The translations under genes and the position numbers were made by a program. DNA of 50,434 nt from Candidatus Pacearchaeota archaeon (GTDB lineage Archaea; Nanobdellota; Nanobdellia; Pacearchaeales; GW2011-AR1), in the NCBI GenBank assembly GCA_023136775.1, contig JAGLQO010000022.1, positions 1-50,434 on the forward strand, in the 5' to 3' direction. Positions 41,337 through 50,139 of this stretch are shown here, one piece after another (the first letter of the stretch is position 1; each line of letters begins with the position of its first letter). Under the pieces are notes generated by a model, which saw only the letters and a program-made list of their open reading frames with translations, made no database searches and was not told where the DNA came from.

Positions 41337-43942
41337 TGTCTGATTTGAACCTCTGTTGAATGATAAAATGGGATTCCTTCTAATACTGAAATTTCTATTT
41401 GTAAATCTTGGGAAGATAATTGTACGTCTATGATTCCGTCGGAATTAAAATCTAAAGCTTTGAACAAATTATAAACTGAAATATGAGTAGCGTCGTCTGA
41501 GTCTTCACAATCAGCTCCTGCACATTGAATATTACCTAGCTCGTAATTACAAACTGCGGAACCTGAATAACCTGCGGGAATTACGAGGGTTGAATTCCTA
41601 TCTGCAAATTGAATATCCCATGTACAACCTTCTGCAAATGCGGATACTGAATTAAACGATGCCAATTCTTTTGCGATTGTATAAATTATGGTATTATTTA
41701 TCGAACCTGCACTTGTATTTCCCGCCGATAAACCTGTTCCCAAAGTTACCGTGTTTGAACTTTGGACTAACGATGGAGAGATGTAAATAGAATAAGGATC
41801 TCCTAATTTTATATAATCTGTATTATACTTACTTAAATTATAAACTTCATTTCCGTTTATATCTACCTCGCTTGTCCATCTTGGACCAGAATACGATATA
41901 ACATTTGTGCTAATTACTGTGTAATTTTCTGGAATATCAAATGAACCTGATGATGCGGTTGAGAATTGTTCTTCAATTGTTGAAACTAATCCTATTGGGG
42001 ACTGATCTTTTTGGTATTCAAATTCTATGAATGAATCTGGGGAAAGTTTTGACAGAAAATTGCCTGTGACTTCGATTGTTTGTTCGTAATATGCTGTTTC
42101 AATTAGCTCTTCTGCAATCTTTTCATAGATTGATTCTAAGTCATCTACTGTTGCAAAAAAGCTTCCATCTCCGCAACTTGCCATGTCTGTTAAGGTTTCA
42201 ACTCCTGCACCACTTCCAAATCCAATCGTGTAAACTTTTATTCCATGGTTCTCGAAAGCGTCACAAGCTGATTGAACAGCGTCTTCGCCGGAGTCTCCAG
42301 TTCCTTGTTCTGCACAAGTTTCCGTTGCCTCTCCGTCACTCATAACAACAATAGATTGAAATTTATTTGCGCTTGAGTTAGCTAATAATCCAGCTACTGC
42401 TTTGTTTACTCCGCAACAAATACATGTCCATCCGCTAGCACTCCATGACGCTACTTCTGCCTTTAGGGAAACATTGTCGCTTGACAGTTGATGATAAGTT
42501 GAATCTGATGCGATAGTTGAATATGCAGCGAGACCGACCCGATTTCCAGAAGCATTTAAAATCATATCAATAAATAAATAGTTTGCATCTTTTGCATCTT
42601 GAATTTTTGAAGACCATGCCCCACCACAGCTATTACAGGTTGAAGCACTTCCGCACCAATCTCCAGACCCAAAACAACAAAACCACCCTGCCCCATCACA
42701 CACTCCTTCCATACTTCCTGAAGTATCCGTTACTGAAAACACGTCTATATCTCTTGAATTATTTTCTACGTATGAAACATTTTCCATACCAAATCTTAGA
42801 GGAATTGTTTTCTTGCTCAAATCATTGTAATCTAATAATGATGCCAGGGTTGAATTTGATAAGACTATTGTTTCATTTCCGAAGCTGGTGTCATTATAAA
42901 TTGTCGTGTTTCCAATCGTCAAAAATGTCTCCACTGAATTATTAAAATGTAAAGATACGCTCAATCCAGTTAAATTCCCGGGGATATAAAAACTGTCATA
43001 AAGATTTATTGCTCCTGTAATTCCTGGGAAATTATATCTTTCTGGTTGTTCATAAGTTATTTCACTATCGTAAATTATTTTTAGGAATCCTCCCGAGATG
43101 TGGAGATTAGAGCCTTTAAATTCAATTGTGTTTTGTCCTGATGAGAAATTTGAAATGGAAACATTATAAGAAACTGGGGTGTAATCATTAACTGAGCCGT
43201 TAAATAATCCTGCACTTATTCCATTTACAAAAATTTCGAAATCGTCGGATATTACTAATTCAATTACTACCGTCGAGATATTTCCATTATAGTCAATTAT
43301 GGCCGTAATATTTCCTTCTCCGACATATCCTCCAAAATAAAAATAGTCTGTTCTCGCACTGCTCGAAATATATGCCCTCGTTGACATTCCCGTCACTCCG
43401 CCCATTCCTCCTATCCCACTAATTATTTGACTTTGCACTGAAACTACTTCTGCATCTTCGAACGGAGTTATGTTTCTCGATGCCAAAAGTTGGTTGCCGT
43501 ACCATATTCCTACATTTTCATTTGGAGATATTACGGATAATATTTTTTCTGATAAATTTTTTGCTATTGTTTTATTTGTTAAATAAAATTCTCCTATTTG
43601 TTCAATTACTAATTTATTTGGATCTTTTATGTTTAATGCGACTAAATCTACTCCGTCTAATTCTCCTATGGTTAATGAATTAAGTGCTTGAATTAAATCT
43701 TCGGGCATTGAAGACTCTCTCCTAGATTTTATAACCGTTGGTGCAATTGCTACTACCACTAAGATTATTATCGTTAGTGCGACTAAGGCGTCCATGCTAA
43801 AAAATTGCGCCCTATTGGTAAATCCTTGAGATTTACCGTTGGTAGTTGGTAGTTGATAGTTCGCTTCGCTGGTAGTAAAGGCATTATTGCGTCGCTCATC
43901 GACGCTTGTGTTTTGTTTATTTATTATTTTTATTCTTCCCAT
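41327..43942 (-). CDS. vWA-domain pilin-like surface protein, 871 aa
   Basis: A pilin-like N-terminal helix (RAQFFSMDALVALTIIILVVVAIAP) begins near residue 47. A beta-rich region (about 90-400) follows. A von Willebrand A domain has the metal site DTSGSM in FSVTDTSGSMEGV (about residues 410-430), with VVMSDGEA and TIGFGSGAG. Beta domains with N-glycosylation sites complete the protein. A Cys-rich loop (CCFGSGDWCGSASTCNSCGG) is inserted just after the metal motif. It overlaps the preceding pilin gene by 13 nt and the next gene by 10 nt. The first 46 residues before the helix derive partly from an inserted repeat. It is likely an adhesin at a pilus tip. Confidence 0.83.
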   Translation of the reverse strand: MGRIKIINKQNTSVDERRNNAFTTSEANYQLPTTNGKSQGFTNRAQFFSMDALVALTIIILVVVAIAPTVIKSRRESSMPEDLIQALNSLTIGELDGVDLVALNIKDPNKLVIEQIGEFYLTNKTIAKNLSEKILSVISPNENVGIWYGNQLLASRNITPFEDAEVVSVQSQIISGIGGMGGVTGMSTRAYISSSARTDYFYFGGYVGEGNITAIIDYNGNISTVVIELVISDDFEIFVNGISAGLFNGSVNDYTPVSYNVSISNFSSGQNTIEFKGSNLHISGGFLKIIYDSEITYEQPERYNFPGITGAINLYDSFYIPGNLTGLSVSLHFNNSVETFLTIGNTTIYNDTSFGNETIVLSNSTLASLLDYNDLSKKTIPLRFGMENVSYVENNSRDIDVFSVTDTSGSMEGVCDGAGWFCCFGSGDWCGSASTCNSCGGAWSSKIQDAKDANYLFIDMILNASGNRVGLAAYSTIASDSTYHQLSSDNVSLKAEVASWSASGWTCICCGVNKAVAGLLANSSANKFQSIVVMSDGEATETCAEQGTGDSGEDAVQSACDAFENHGIKVYTIGFGSGAGVETLTDMASCGDGSFFATVDDLESIYEKIAEELIETAYYEQTIEVTGNFLSKLSPDSFIEFEYQKDQSPIGLVSTIEEQFSTASSGSFDIPENYTVISTNVISYSGPRWTSEVDINGNEVYNLSKYNTDYIKLGDPYSIYISPSLVQSSNTVTLGTGLSAGNTSAGSINNTIIYTIAKELASFNSVSAFAEGCTWDIQFADRNSTLVIPAGYSGSAVCNYELGNIQCAGADCEDSDDATHISVYNLFKALDFNSDGIIDVQLSSQDLQIEISVLEGIPFYHSTEVQIRQWH
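43812..43912. repeat. Family D repeat inside the vWA gene, copy D2
   Basis: In the gene's N-terminal coding part, GGTAAATC-CTTGA-GATTTACC, GGTAGTTGGTAGTT and GCGTCG-CTCAT-CGACGC resemble the intergenic copy D1. On the gene strand they are translated as residues such as TSVDERRNNAFTT and NYQLPTTNGKSQGF. The insertion keeps the reading frame and lengthens the leader before RAQFFSMDAL. Confidence 0.65.
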
Positions 43943-44436
43943 ATGTAAAGGTATAGTGGTAGTGTTTTATTTTGACAGATTGTGAATCTTGTAATCTTGA
44001 CTAAGTTTTTTGAGTTTATGTTATTTTTTGTTACTCCGGGTTTTCCAATTCCTTCAACTGGATTTCCGTATATTGTCATATTATCGTCGAAGAAAAAATA
44101 ATAATCGTATATTGTATTTGATAATCCTTTTGTTTTTGTATAATTATTTTCTGTGTAAATCATGTCGTAAAGGTTCGTTAATTTTGTTTCGTTAATTCTA
44201 TTGTCAGTTGTTAATCCTAAAATTATTGCGGTGGAAGAATTCCAGTCTTGTGGATATCCTTCCGACATTAAATTATTTGCTAATATTTTCCCGTCATAAA
44301 AAAGCAAGTCAAATGTTTCACTTGTTTCTTCCGAATAATTTAGGGTATATGTGAAGAAAATCATTATTCCAATTAAAAAAAGTGACAAGCCTACCATTAT
44401 ATCTAATCCCCAAATTTGTGCATGTTTGAATTTCAT
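43930..44436 (-). CDS. Pilin-like protein, 168 aa
   Basis: The start MKFKHAQIWGLDIMVGLSLFLIGIMIFFTY is a pilin-type leader and helix. The external domain (about 35-168) has N-glycosylation sites (NWSS, NYTK). It overlaps the upstream pilin gene by 4 nt (ATGA) and the vWA gene by 13 nt. It is a pilus subunit or minor pilin in the same operon. Confidence 0.78.
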   Translation of the reverse strand: MKFKHAQIWGLDIMVGLSLFLIGIMIFFTYTLNYSEETSETFDLLFYDGKILANNLMSEGYPQDWNSSTAIILGLTTDNRINETKLTNLYDMIYTENNYTKTKGLSNTIYDYYFFFDDNMTIYGNPVEGIGKPGVTKNNINSKNLVKITRFTICQNKTLPLYLYIWEE

Positions 44437-44828
44437 GAGTTTAGAAAGATTTCTCCGTTAATTTTTTTTATTGTGTTGTTTGGGATGTTGATGTCTCCTA
44501 TGGTGTCTGGAACTGGAAAGGCCATTGCGTGTCTTTCGTTTAATGTTTTGATATATACTAATCCTTCGGTTACGTTTACCGTGTAATCTAAATTTCCTGC
44601 TTTTGTTGGGATATCAAAAATTCTTGAGTAGCCGTCGATTGACCCAGACGCTAGGTTAATTTCATTTTGAATTGTTAGTGCAATTTCTTTTACCATTATG
44701 GCTTCGCGTTGATACATTTTATCTTCTGTGTTGTTTTGAACTGCTGCAAAAAAAATGGTTATGAAAAATAATACTGCTCCCATTATTATCATAAACTCCA
44801 TTGCTATTTGAGCTTTTTTGGATTCCAT
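44433..44828 (-). CDS. Pilin-like protein with class III signal, 131 aa
   Basis: The start MESKKAQIAMEFMIIMGAVLFFITIFFA has the KKAQ-AMEF processing motif typical of archaeal pilins of the class III type, with Glu at +5 of the mature helix. The C-terminal domain is small and beta-rich (GNLDYTVNVTEGLVYI). It is one base after the preceding pilin stop and overlaps the next by 4 nt. Probable major or minor pilin. Confidence 0.82.
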   Translation of the reverse strand: MESKKAQIAMEFMIIMGAVLFFITIFFAAVQNNTEDKMYQREAIMVKEIALTIQNEINLASGSIDGYSRIFDIPTKAGNLDYTVNVTEGLVYIKTLNERHAMAFPVPDTIGDINIPNNTIKKINGEIFLNS

Positions 44829-44829
44829 A

Positions 44830-45255
44830 TTAATTCCTACTTACTACCGCGTGACTTTCGTTCGCGACGATAACTATGCTTTTTATTCCTGAAAAAATTG
44901 AAAGTTCCGCGCTAAAATTTTCTACCATTGGGACTGAACTTTGATATGCTATTGTATTTTCGCCTGAGGTTAGCGAATGGGTAATTACTATTGAGTTTTC
45001 TATTATTTGAAGGTCGGTTACTCCGTCGGGAAGATGGGCAGTTATTGTTGCTTTTGACGGTTCACCTGCGTAGAAAACTACTTCTGCGGTTGATGTTATT
45101 TTATTTGCGAAGTTTGCGATTTGGCTTGATTTCATTCTGTCGTTTATTGTGTTGCTGTAATAAAATCCAGCGCCTATTATTACTACCATTACGAATGTTA
45201 GGAATCCCATTAAAATTAGAAACTCCATGCTAGACTGAGCTTTTTTGTTCACCAT
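44830..45255 (-). CDS. Pilin-like protein with class III signal, 141 aa
   Basis: The start at 45255 gives MVNKKAQSSMEFLILMGFLTFVMVVIIGAG, again the KKAQ-SMEF motif. The frame is open further upstream to 45480, but that part runs through a family A repeat and has no signal sequence; a TATA-like CATTTTATC about 20 nt upstream supports 45255. It is the first gene of the minus-strand pilin operon (four pilin-like genes plus the vWA gene). Confidence 0.82.
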   Translation of the reverse strand: MVNKKAQSSMEFLILMGFLTFVMVVIIGAGFYYSNTINDRMKSSQIANFANKITSTAEVVFYAGEPSKATITAHLPDGVTDLQIIENSIVITHSLTSGENTIAYQSSVPMVENFSAELSIFSGIKSIVIVANESHAVVSRN

Positions 45256-45296
45256 CTTTTCTGTAATTAAGAGATAAAATGTGTTAATAAAAGTAT

Positions 45297-45442
45297 ATAT
45301 TGACATTTTCCCGTGGTCGGGAAAATCGTCAGATTGGTCTTTTGCAAAAAGCCCTAGATTCATTTCTCCGACGAAACGTGGTTCCTCTACGAAATATATA
45401 AGTAGGGCGAAATTAAATTTCGCCCGTGATTCGGAATTCCTA
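45297..45442. repeat. Family A structured intergenic repeat, copy A7
   Basis: Stem 1 is TTTTCCC/GGGAAAA in TTGACA...TCGTCA. Stem 2 is GGTCTTTT/AAAAAGCC. Stem 3 is poorly kept. Stem 4 is GGGCGAAAT (45405-45413) with ATTTCGCCC (45417-45425), again a different sequence with full pairing. It sits in the divergent promoter region of the pilus locus. Confidence 0.75.
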
Positions 45443-45650
45443 CTTGCTGGAGCGAAAGAATTGAGCGAATGGTTGAACAAGCTACGGGAGCGGGAGCGAC
45501 GAGTAAAATGTATAGAGCACGTAAAAGTGTACCCTCTAAGTAAGCGATTCTCTGAATCGCATTTTAATCGGGCAAGCCGAGTGTAAGAGCGAAGCGGGAG
45601 AGGCGAATAAATACTCGAATCGCAGATTCGACAAATAAGAAAACAACATC
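45443..45650. other. Gene-free stretch with repeated motifs upstream of 45680
   Basis: Contains GGGAGCGGGAGCGACGAGT (45486, also at 38964). A 22-bp segment (45517-45538) is identical to codons in the tail of the gene just downstream (46484-46505). There is also an inverted pair GCGATTC-TCT-GAATCGC (45543-45559) that partly recurs near 45613. No gene is supported. A TATA box (CTTTATAAAA, 45652) for the next gene follows. Confidence 0.6.
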
Positions 45651-45679
45651 TTTATAAAATTGTTTAAGTAATAGTAATT

Positions 45680-46696
45680 ATGGTTATCGGGGTGATTGGA
45701 TTAGTTATTACTAGCGTCGTAGCTGGACTCTTAATTATTGTTGCTAATGGAGCGTATTTTTTCAAGAAATTTGAAAGTTATATTGCTGATGTCGCATCAA
45801 AATCTTTTTTTCAAATAGTTAGAAATGTGTATGGAATTATTCCTGTAAAAAATAAAGTATTTATTCTTATTCAATTTATTGTACTAATTATTGCTACTAT
45901 TTCCCTTGTAATGTATGTTAAGAAAAAAACGAAACCTATATTGACTAGAGCTTGTTTTTCTAGAAATTTTCGGGACTGTGAATCTAGAACTGATCTTGAT
46001 ATGTTGTATAGGATATTGATTTCTAAAAAGGAAATTAATCTTGGGGATATTGAAAGATTATTTGAAGTTAATGGAGAAGTTGCTTTAGATTGGTGTAAAG
46101 TTTTAGAAAATGCTGACTTGGCATTAATTGATTATCCTAATTTCCAAAAACCAGTTTTACGACTTCCTGAGGATTCTAAAAAAATTAAAGGAATAAATAA
46201 TGGACCTATTGTCAAAGAAGTACTCGATACCATTACCAGGGAAAAGAAACTTAAAATTGTGGAAAGTGTAGCTGGGAAAACTAATGTTGCAAAAAAAATT
46301 AAACCTGTAGTAAAAAAATCTAATGTTAAAGTTGCTAGTGGCAGGAAAGTAAAGTCTTCCAAAAGAAAAAGTACTCTTGTTGTTCATAAAAAACAAGGAA
46401 TTTCGAAGAAAATATTACGTAAGAAAAATATTGTACAAAAGAGTGTGCCTTCTGTAAAAAGCAAAGTTCCAGTTTCATCGGTCGCACGTAAAAGTGTACC
46501 CTCTAGGAAGGGGACTGTTGTCCCAGTTTCATCGGGCAAGAAACGGAATAGTACGTCTGTAAAGAGACCTGCCAAAAGGAAAAATAGTACGCTAGTAAAA
46601 AGACCTACTAAGAAGAAACATAATACTTTAGTAAAAAAATCTAATAAAAAACAAAATAGCACACCCGTAAAGAGACCTGCTCGAAAAAAGAAATAA
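45680..46696 (+). CDS. Membrane protein with winged-helix-like part and Lys-rich repeat tail
   Basis: A protein of 338 residues. Two membrane helices (about 1-22 and 60-78), a central soluble domain (about 95-165, including INLGDIERLFEVNGEVALDW, which looks like a winged helix) and a tail of about 150 residues that is extremely rich in Lys/Arg. The tail holds repeats of the type NST-x-VKRP-x-KKK (about 290-338). It begins the plus-strand secretion operon; its stop is directly followed by the ATPase ATG. The tail may bind nucleic acid or acidic partners (inference). Confidence 0.7.
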   Translation: MVIGVIGLVITSVVAGLLIIVANGAYFFKKFESYIADVASKSFFQIVRNVYGIIPVKNKVFILIQFIVLIIATISLVMYVKKKTKPILTRACFSRNFRDCESRTDLDMLYRILISKKEINLGDIERLFEVNGEVALDWCKVLENADLALIDYPNFQKPVLRLPEDSKKIKGINNGPIVKEVLDTITREKKLKIVESVAGKTNVAKKIKPVVKKSNVKVASGRKVKSSKRKSTLVVHKKQGISKKILRKKNIVQKSVPSVKSKVPVSSVARKSVPSRKGTVVPVSSGKKRNSTSVKRPAKRKNSTLVKRPTKKKHNTLVKKSNKKQNSTPVKRPARKKK

Positions 46697-48316
46697 ATGG
46701 CAAAAAAGAAAAAGAAAAATACCAACGATGAATATGCAAAGAAAATAGTGAAAGGTGTAGTTGGTAGCTCGAGTAGCAAATTAGCTGCAAAAAAAGTAAA
46801 GAAAATAGACAAAAGTATTTTGATTGAAAAATATACCATAAAATCTGAAAAGTCTACTGATGTTGATGTTGAGATAAGAAAAAAAGGGGTTGGGATTATT
46901 TACACTTTAAAGATTCCTGAAATTGACGTTGCCACAAAGGCATTATTGGAAGAAATTAGAAATGAACTTATTACTACTACGACAATTGGTATGAATGAAA
47001 TTATGAATCCTGATGCGTTGGACGAAATAAGAAGAAGATTCTTGAATGAGTCTGGAGCATTGTTGAATAAAAAAGTTCCTACGATAAAAACTCGAACGAA
47101 AGATATTCTTGTTAATAAATTGTTGCAAGATATGCTTGGACTTGGAGAAATTGAGTTCTTGATTAATGATGCTAATCTTGAGGAAATTGTTATTCCGTCG
47201 GCAAAAGAACCTATAAGAGTTTATCATAAAAAATATGGATGGCTACCCTCTAGTCTTAAAATAGGAAGAGAAGATGAAATTGTTAATTATGCCAACATTA
47301 TTGCTCGAAGGGTTGGAAGACAAATCACTGTTTTAAATCCTTTGCTTGATGCCCATTTATCCTCGGGAGATCGTATTAATTCTGTTCTTTATCCTATTAG
47401 TACAAAGGGTAATACTATTACTATCAGGCGTTTTGCGAGAGACCCTTATACAATTATTGATTTAATAGGAAATAAAACTATCGACATTAATGTTTCGGTT
47501 TTATTGTGGTTGGCAATTGAATATGAAATGAATATTATTTTTAGTGGTGGAACGGCTTCTGGTAAAACTGTTATTTTGAATGCGTGTATGCCATTCATTC
47601 CTCCAAATCATAGAATTATTAGCGTAGAAGATACTCGAGAATTAATGCTCCCTGATTTTTTATATTGGACACCTATGGTGACTCGAAGTTCTAATCCTGA
47701 AGGAAAGGGGGAAGTTAGCATGCTTGATTTATTGGTAAGTTCTCTTAGGATGCGTCCTGATAGAATTGTTCTTGGTGAAATGCGTCGAGAAGAAGAGGCT
47801 ATGGTTATGTTTGAGGCAATGCATACTGGTCACTCCGTTTATGCAACCATGCACGCTAATTCTGCAACTGAAACTATTTCTCGTTTGACAAATCCTCCGT
47901 TAAGCGTTCCGAGTAATTTGCTTAATGCTGTTAATTTAAATGTTGTTATGTTTAGGGATAGGCGACGAGGAATCAGGCGAGTTCTTCAAGTTGCCGAATT
48001 TAGCGCACAAGACAATAGGGCTAATGCCACTGTTCTTTATAGATGGATTGCCGACACCGATACTATCGTTAGACATGCCGAAAGTTCAAAGTTCTTTGAA
48101 GACATCACAAAAACTACTGGAATGACAGGAAAAGAAGTTGAAAAAAATTTAGAAGACAAAAAAAATATCCTCAACTGGTTAATAAAAAACAAGATTAGAG
48201 ATTTAGAAAGCTTTGGGAATGTTATGAATCATTATTATTCTGATAAAGAAGCACTCTTAAAGGAAATTAGACGTAATAATGTCAAGATGTTTCAAAAGGG
48301 GAAAGGAACTAGATGA
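46697..48316 (+). CDS. tadA: Type II/IV secretion ATPase (TadA/PilB-like)
   Basis: A protein of 539 residues with a Lys-rich start (MAKKKKKNTND). The N-domain (about 60-260) has FLINDANLEEIVIPSAKEPIRVYH and DGDRIN-type loop residues SSGDRINSVLYP. The Walker A is GGTASGKT (about 285), then the Asp box SVEDTRELMLPD, the LRMRPDRIVLGEMRREEEAM region and the His box TMHANSATET. It powers assembly of the pilus by ATP hydrolysis. It follows the upstream gene without a gap and overlaps the next by 4 nt. Confidence 0.94.
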   Translation: MAKKKKKNTNDEYAKKIVKGVVGSSSSKLAAKKVKKIDKSILIEKYTIKSEKSTDVDVEIRKKGVGIIYTLKIPEIDVATKALLEEIRNELITTTTIGMNEIMNPDALDEIRRRFLNESGALLNKKVPTIKTRTKDILVNKLLQDMLGLGEIEFLINDANLEEIVIPSAKEPIRVYHKKYGWLPSSLKIGREDEIVNYANIIARRVGRQITVLNPLLDAHLSSGDRINSVLYPISTKGNTITIRRFARDPYTIIDLIGNKTIDINVSVLLWLAIEYEMNIIFSGGTASGKTVILNACMPFIPPNHRIISVEDTRELMLPDFLYWTPMVTRSSNPEGKGEVSMLDLLVSSLRMRPDRIVLGEMRREEEAMVMFEAMHTGHSVYATMHANSATETISRLTNPPLSVPSNLLNAVNLNVVMFRDRRRGIRRVLQVAEFSAQDNRANATVLYRWIADTDTIVRHAESSKFFEDITKTTGMTGKEVEKNLEDKKNILNWLIKNKIRDLESFGNVMNHYYSDKEALLKEIRRNNVKMFQKGKGTR

Positions 48317-49194
48317 AGTTTAAAATTCCATTTACCTCTGGAGATTTTACAAAATTAAAATCTAGGTCTAAACTTTTTAGTTCCAAATTTAAACATAAAA
48401 AAAATTCCAAACTTGAAACTTTGCTTAGAAACTTGGACATTGATTTAACCCGTGAAGAATATTTAGGAATTGTTCTTTACACTTTTGTTAATTTATTTGT
48501 AATTGCATGGATTGTGCTTTCTTTGATGTTTCTTGTTATGCAAATAAAATTATTTTATCTTATCGGAGCTGGAATCGCAATAGTTCTTGCTGGGTTTAAT
48601 GCTATTACTCAGCTCGGTTATCCTGGACTTTTTCAATCCAAAAGACAAAAAAATATAGATAAAAATTTATTATTTGCTATGGATGATATGCTTGTTCAGT
48701 TGAATTCTGGAGTTGCTCTTTTTGAAATTCTAACTAATATTTCTAATTCAAATTATGGGGAATTGAGCGTAGAATTTAAAAAAATCGTTAAACGAATTAG
48801 TGCTGGAGAACCTGAATCAAAAGTTTTGAATGATGTCGGGAAGAAAAATTCTTCAGTGTTTTTTAGGAGAATACTTTGGCAGCTTAGCAACGGGCTTAAT
48901 TCTGGAAGCAATATGACTTTGATTATTAAGGAGAGTGTTAATACTTTGAATGAAGAGCAGATGATTCAAATCCAAAATTATGGTAATAAATTAAATCCGT
49001 TGATTATGATGTATATGCTTATTTCCGTTATTGTTCCAGCACTGTCCGTTAGTTTTATGACTGTTGTTGTTTCTATGATGGGAGTTGAAGAAACTATTGC
49101 CAAATCTATGTTTATTGGACTTTTCATATTCGTTTTATTTTTCCAAATAATGTTCCTTGGAATGATTAGATCAAAACGTCCGAGTTTACTATGA
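48313..49194 (+). CDS. TadC-like pilus platform membrane protein 1
   Basis: A protein of 293 residues of the type II secretion F family. Helices lie at about 55-75, 80-100, 235-260 and 265-285. The T2SSF domain has the conserved cytoplasmic helix DDMLVQLNSGVALFEILTNI and SAGEPESKVLNDV. It forms the membrane platform worked by the ATPase. ATGA overlaps join it to both neighbours. Confidence 0.9.
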   Translation: MKFKIPFTSGDFTKLKSRSKLFSSKFKHKKNSKLETLLRNLDIDLTREEYLGIVLYTFVNLFVIAWIVLSLMFLVMQIKLFYLIGAGIAIVLAGFNAITQLGYPGLFQSKRQKNIDKNLLFAMDDMLVQLNSGVALFEILTNISNSNYGELSVEFKKIVKRISAGEPESKVLNDVGKKNSSVFFRRILWQLSNGLNSGSNMTLIIKESVNTLNEEQMIQIQNYGNKLNPLIMMYMLISVIVPALSVSFMTVVVSMMGVEETIAKSMFIGLFIFVLFFQIMFLGMIRSKRPSLL

Positions 49195-50111
49195 GAACTA
49201 TTAAATCAAAACACCAGCTAACTAGGCAACAAAAAACAATTAGAAAAAGAAAACAGATAACTTCTGCTATATTTTCTATTGTTGTAGCTGTGGCTGTTTT
49301 GATTATTAAAAAAAACATTATAACTAGTGTTGCTGCTTTTTTTATAACGTTTGTATCTCTACATTTTTTAAGCAAATTTAGAAAATCAATGAAGATTAGT
49401 GATCGAAGGAAAAAGATTGAAGAAGTATTTCCTGATTTCTTGCAACTAGTTGCCAGTAATCTGAGAGCTGGTATGACTGTTGATAAGGCTATGCTTCTTA
49501 GTTCCCGTCCTGAATTCGCTCCGCTTGATAGAGAAATTCTTCAAACAGGAAAAGAAATTTCTACTGGGAAACCTATTGCTATTGCTCTTAGATCTATGGC
49601 TACAAGAATTGGGTCGGAAAATGTTACAAAAACTTTGTTGATAATTTTATCTGGGATTCGTGCCGGCGGGAATTTGGCGGTGCTATTAGAAGACACTTCT
49701 AGGATAATGCGGCAGCGAGGGGTTGTTGAGAAAAAAGCTGCGTCTCAGGTTTTAATGTATGTTATATTTATCTTTTTAGCAGTGTCGGTTTTTGCCCCTG
49801 GACTGTTTTCTCTTTCTGGAGTTTTGGTTGGAACAATGACTGATATGATGGGTGGAGTTAGTCCTGATTCTGTTCCTTCTAATTTGCCTGTTAGTTTTTC
49901 TTCGATTAGTATAAGTGTGGAATTTGTTTATTATTTTTCTCTGATTTTTATTATTTCTATGAATATAATGGCGTCACTTATACTCGGGCTGGTTGGAAAA
50001 GGTTCGGAAAAAGAAGGGCTTCGAACGTTGCCCGTTATGTTACTTATAAGTCTTGGAATTTTCTTTACTATGAGTAAAATTCTTAAAGTTGTCATGGCTG
50101 GATTTACATAA
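49191..50111 (+). CDS. TadC-like pilus platform membrane protein 2
   Basis: A second T2SSF-domain protein, 306 residues. EVFPDFLQLVASNLRAGMTVDKAML (about 80-104) and GIRAGGNLAVLLEDTSRIMRQR (about 160-181) are family hallmarks. Helices are at about 24-60, 192-218, 245-265 and 280-300. It pairs with the preceding platform protein, as in archaeal Tad-like systems with two F proteins. Last gene of the operon. Confidence 0.92.
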   Translation: MRTIKSKHQLTRQQKTIRKRKQITSAIFSIVVAVAVLIIKKNIITSVAAFFITFVSLHFLSKFRKSMKISDRRKKIEEVFPDFLQLVASNLRAGMTVDKAMLLSSRPEFAPLDREILQTGKEISTGKPIAIALRSMATRIGSENVTKTLLIILSGIRAGGNLAVLLEDTSRIMRQRGVVEKKAASQVLMYVIFIFLAVSVFAPGLFSLSGVLVGTMTDMMGGVSPDSVPSNLPVSFSSISISVEFVYYFSLIFIISMNIMASLILGLVGKGSEKEGLRTLPVMLLISLGIFFTMSKILKVVMAGFT

Positions 50112-50139
50112 GGTGAATGAATTTTCTTTTGAAAATTCG

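Noticed and set aside
45256-45480. N-terminal extension of the pilin gene 44830 up to 45480
   Set aside because: The extension reads through repeat A7. The ATG at 45255 gives a normal KKAQ-SMEF class III signal with a promoter in place.
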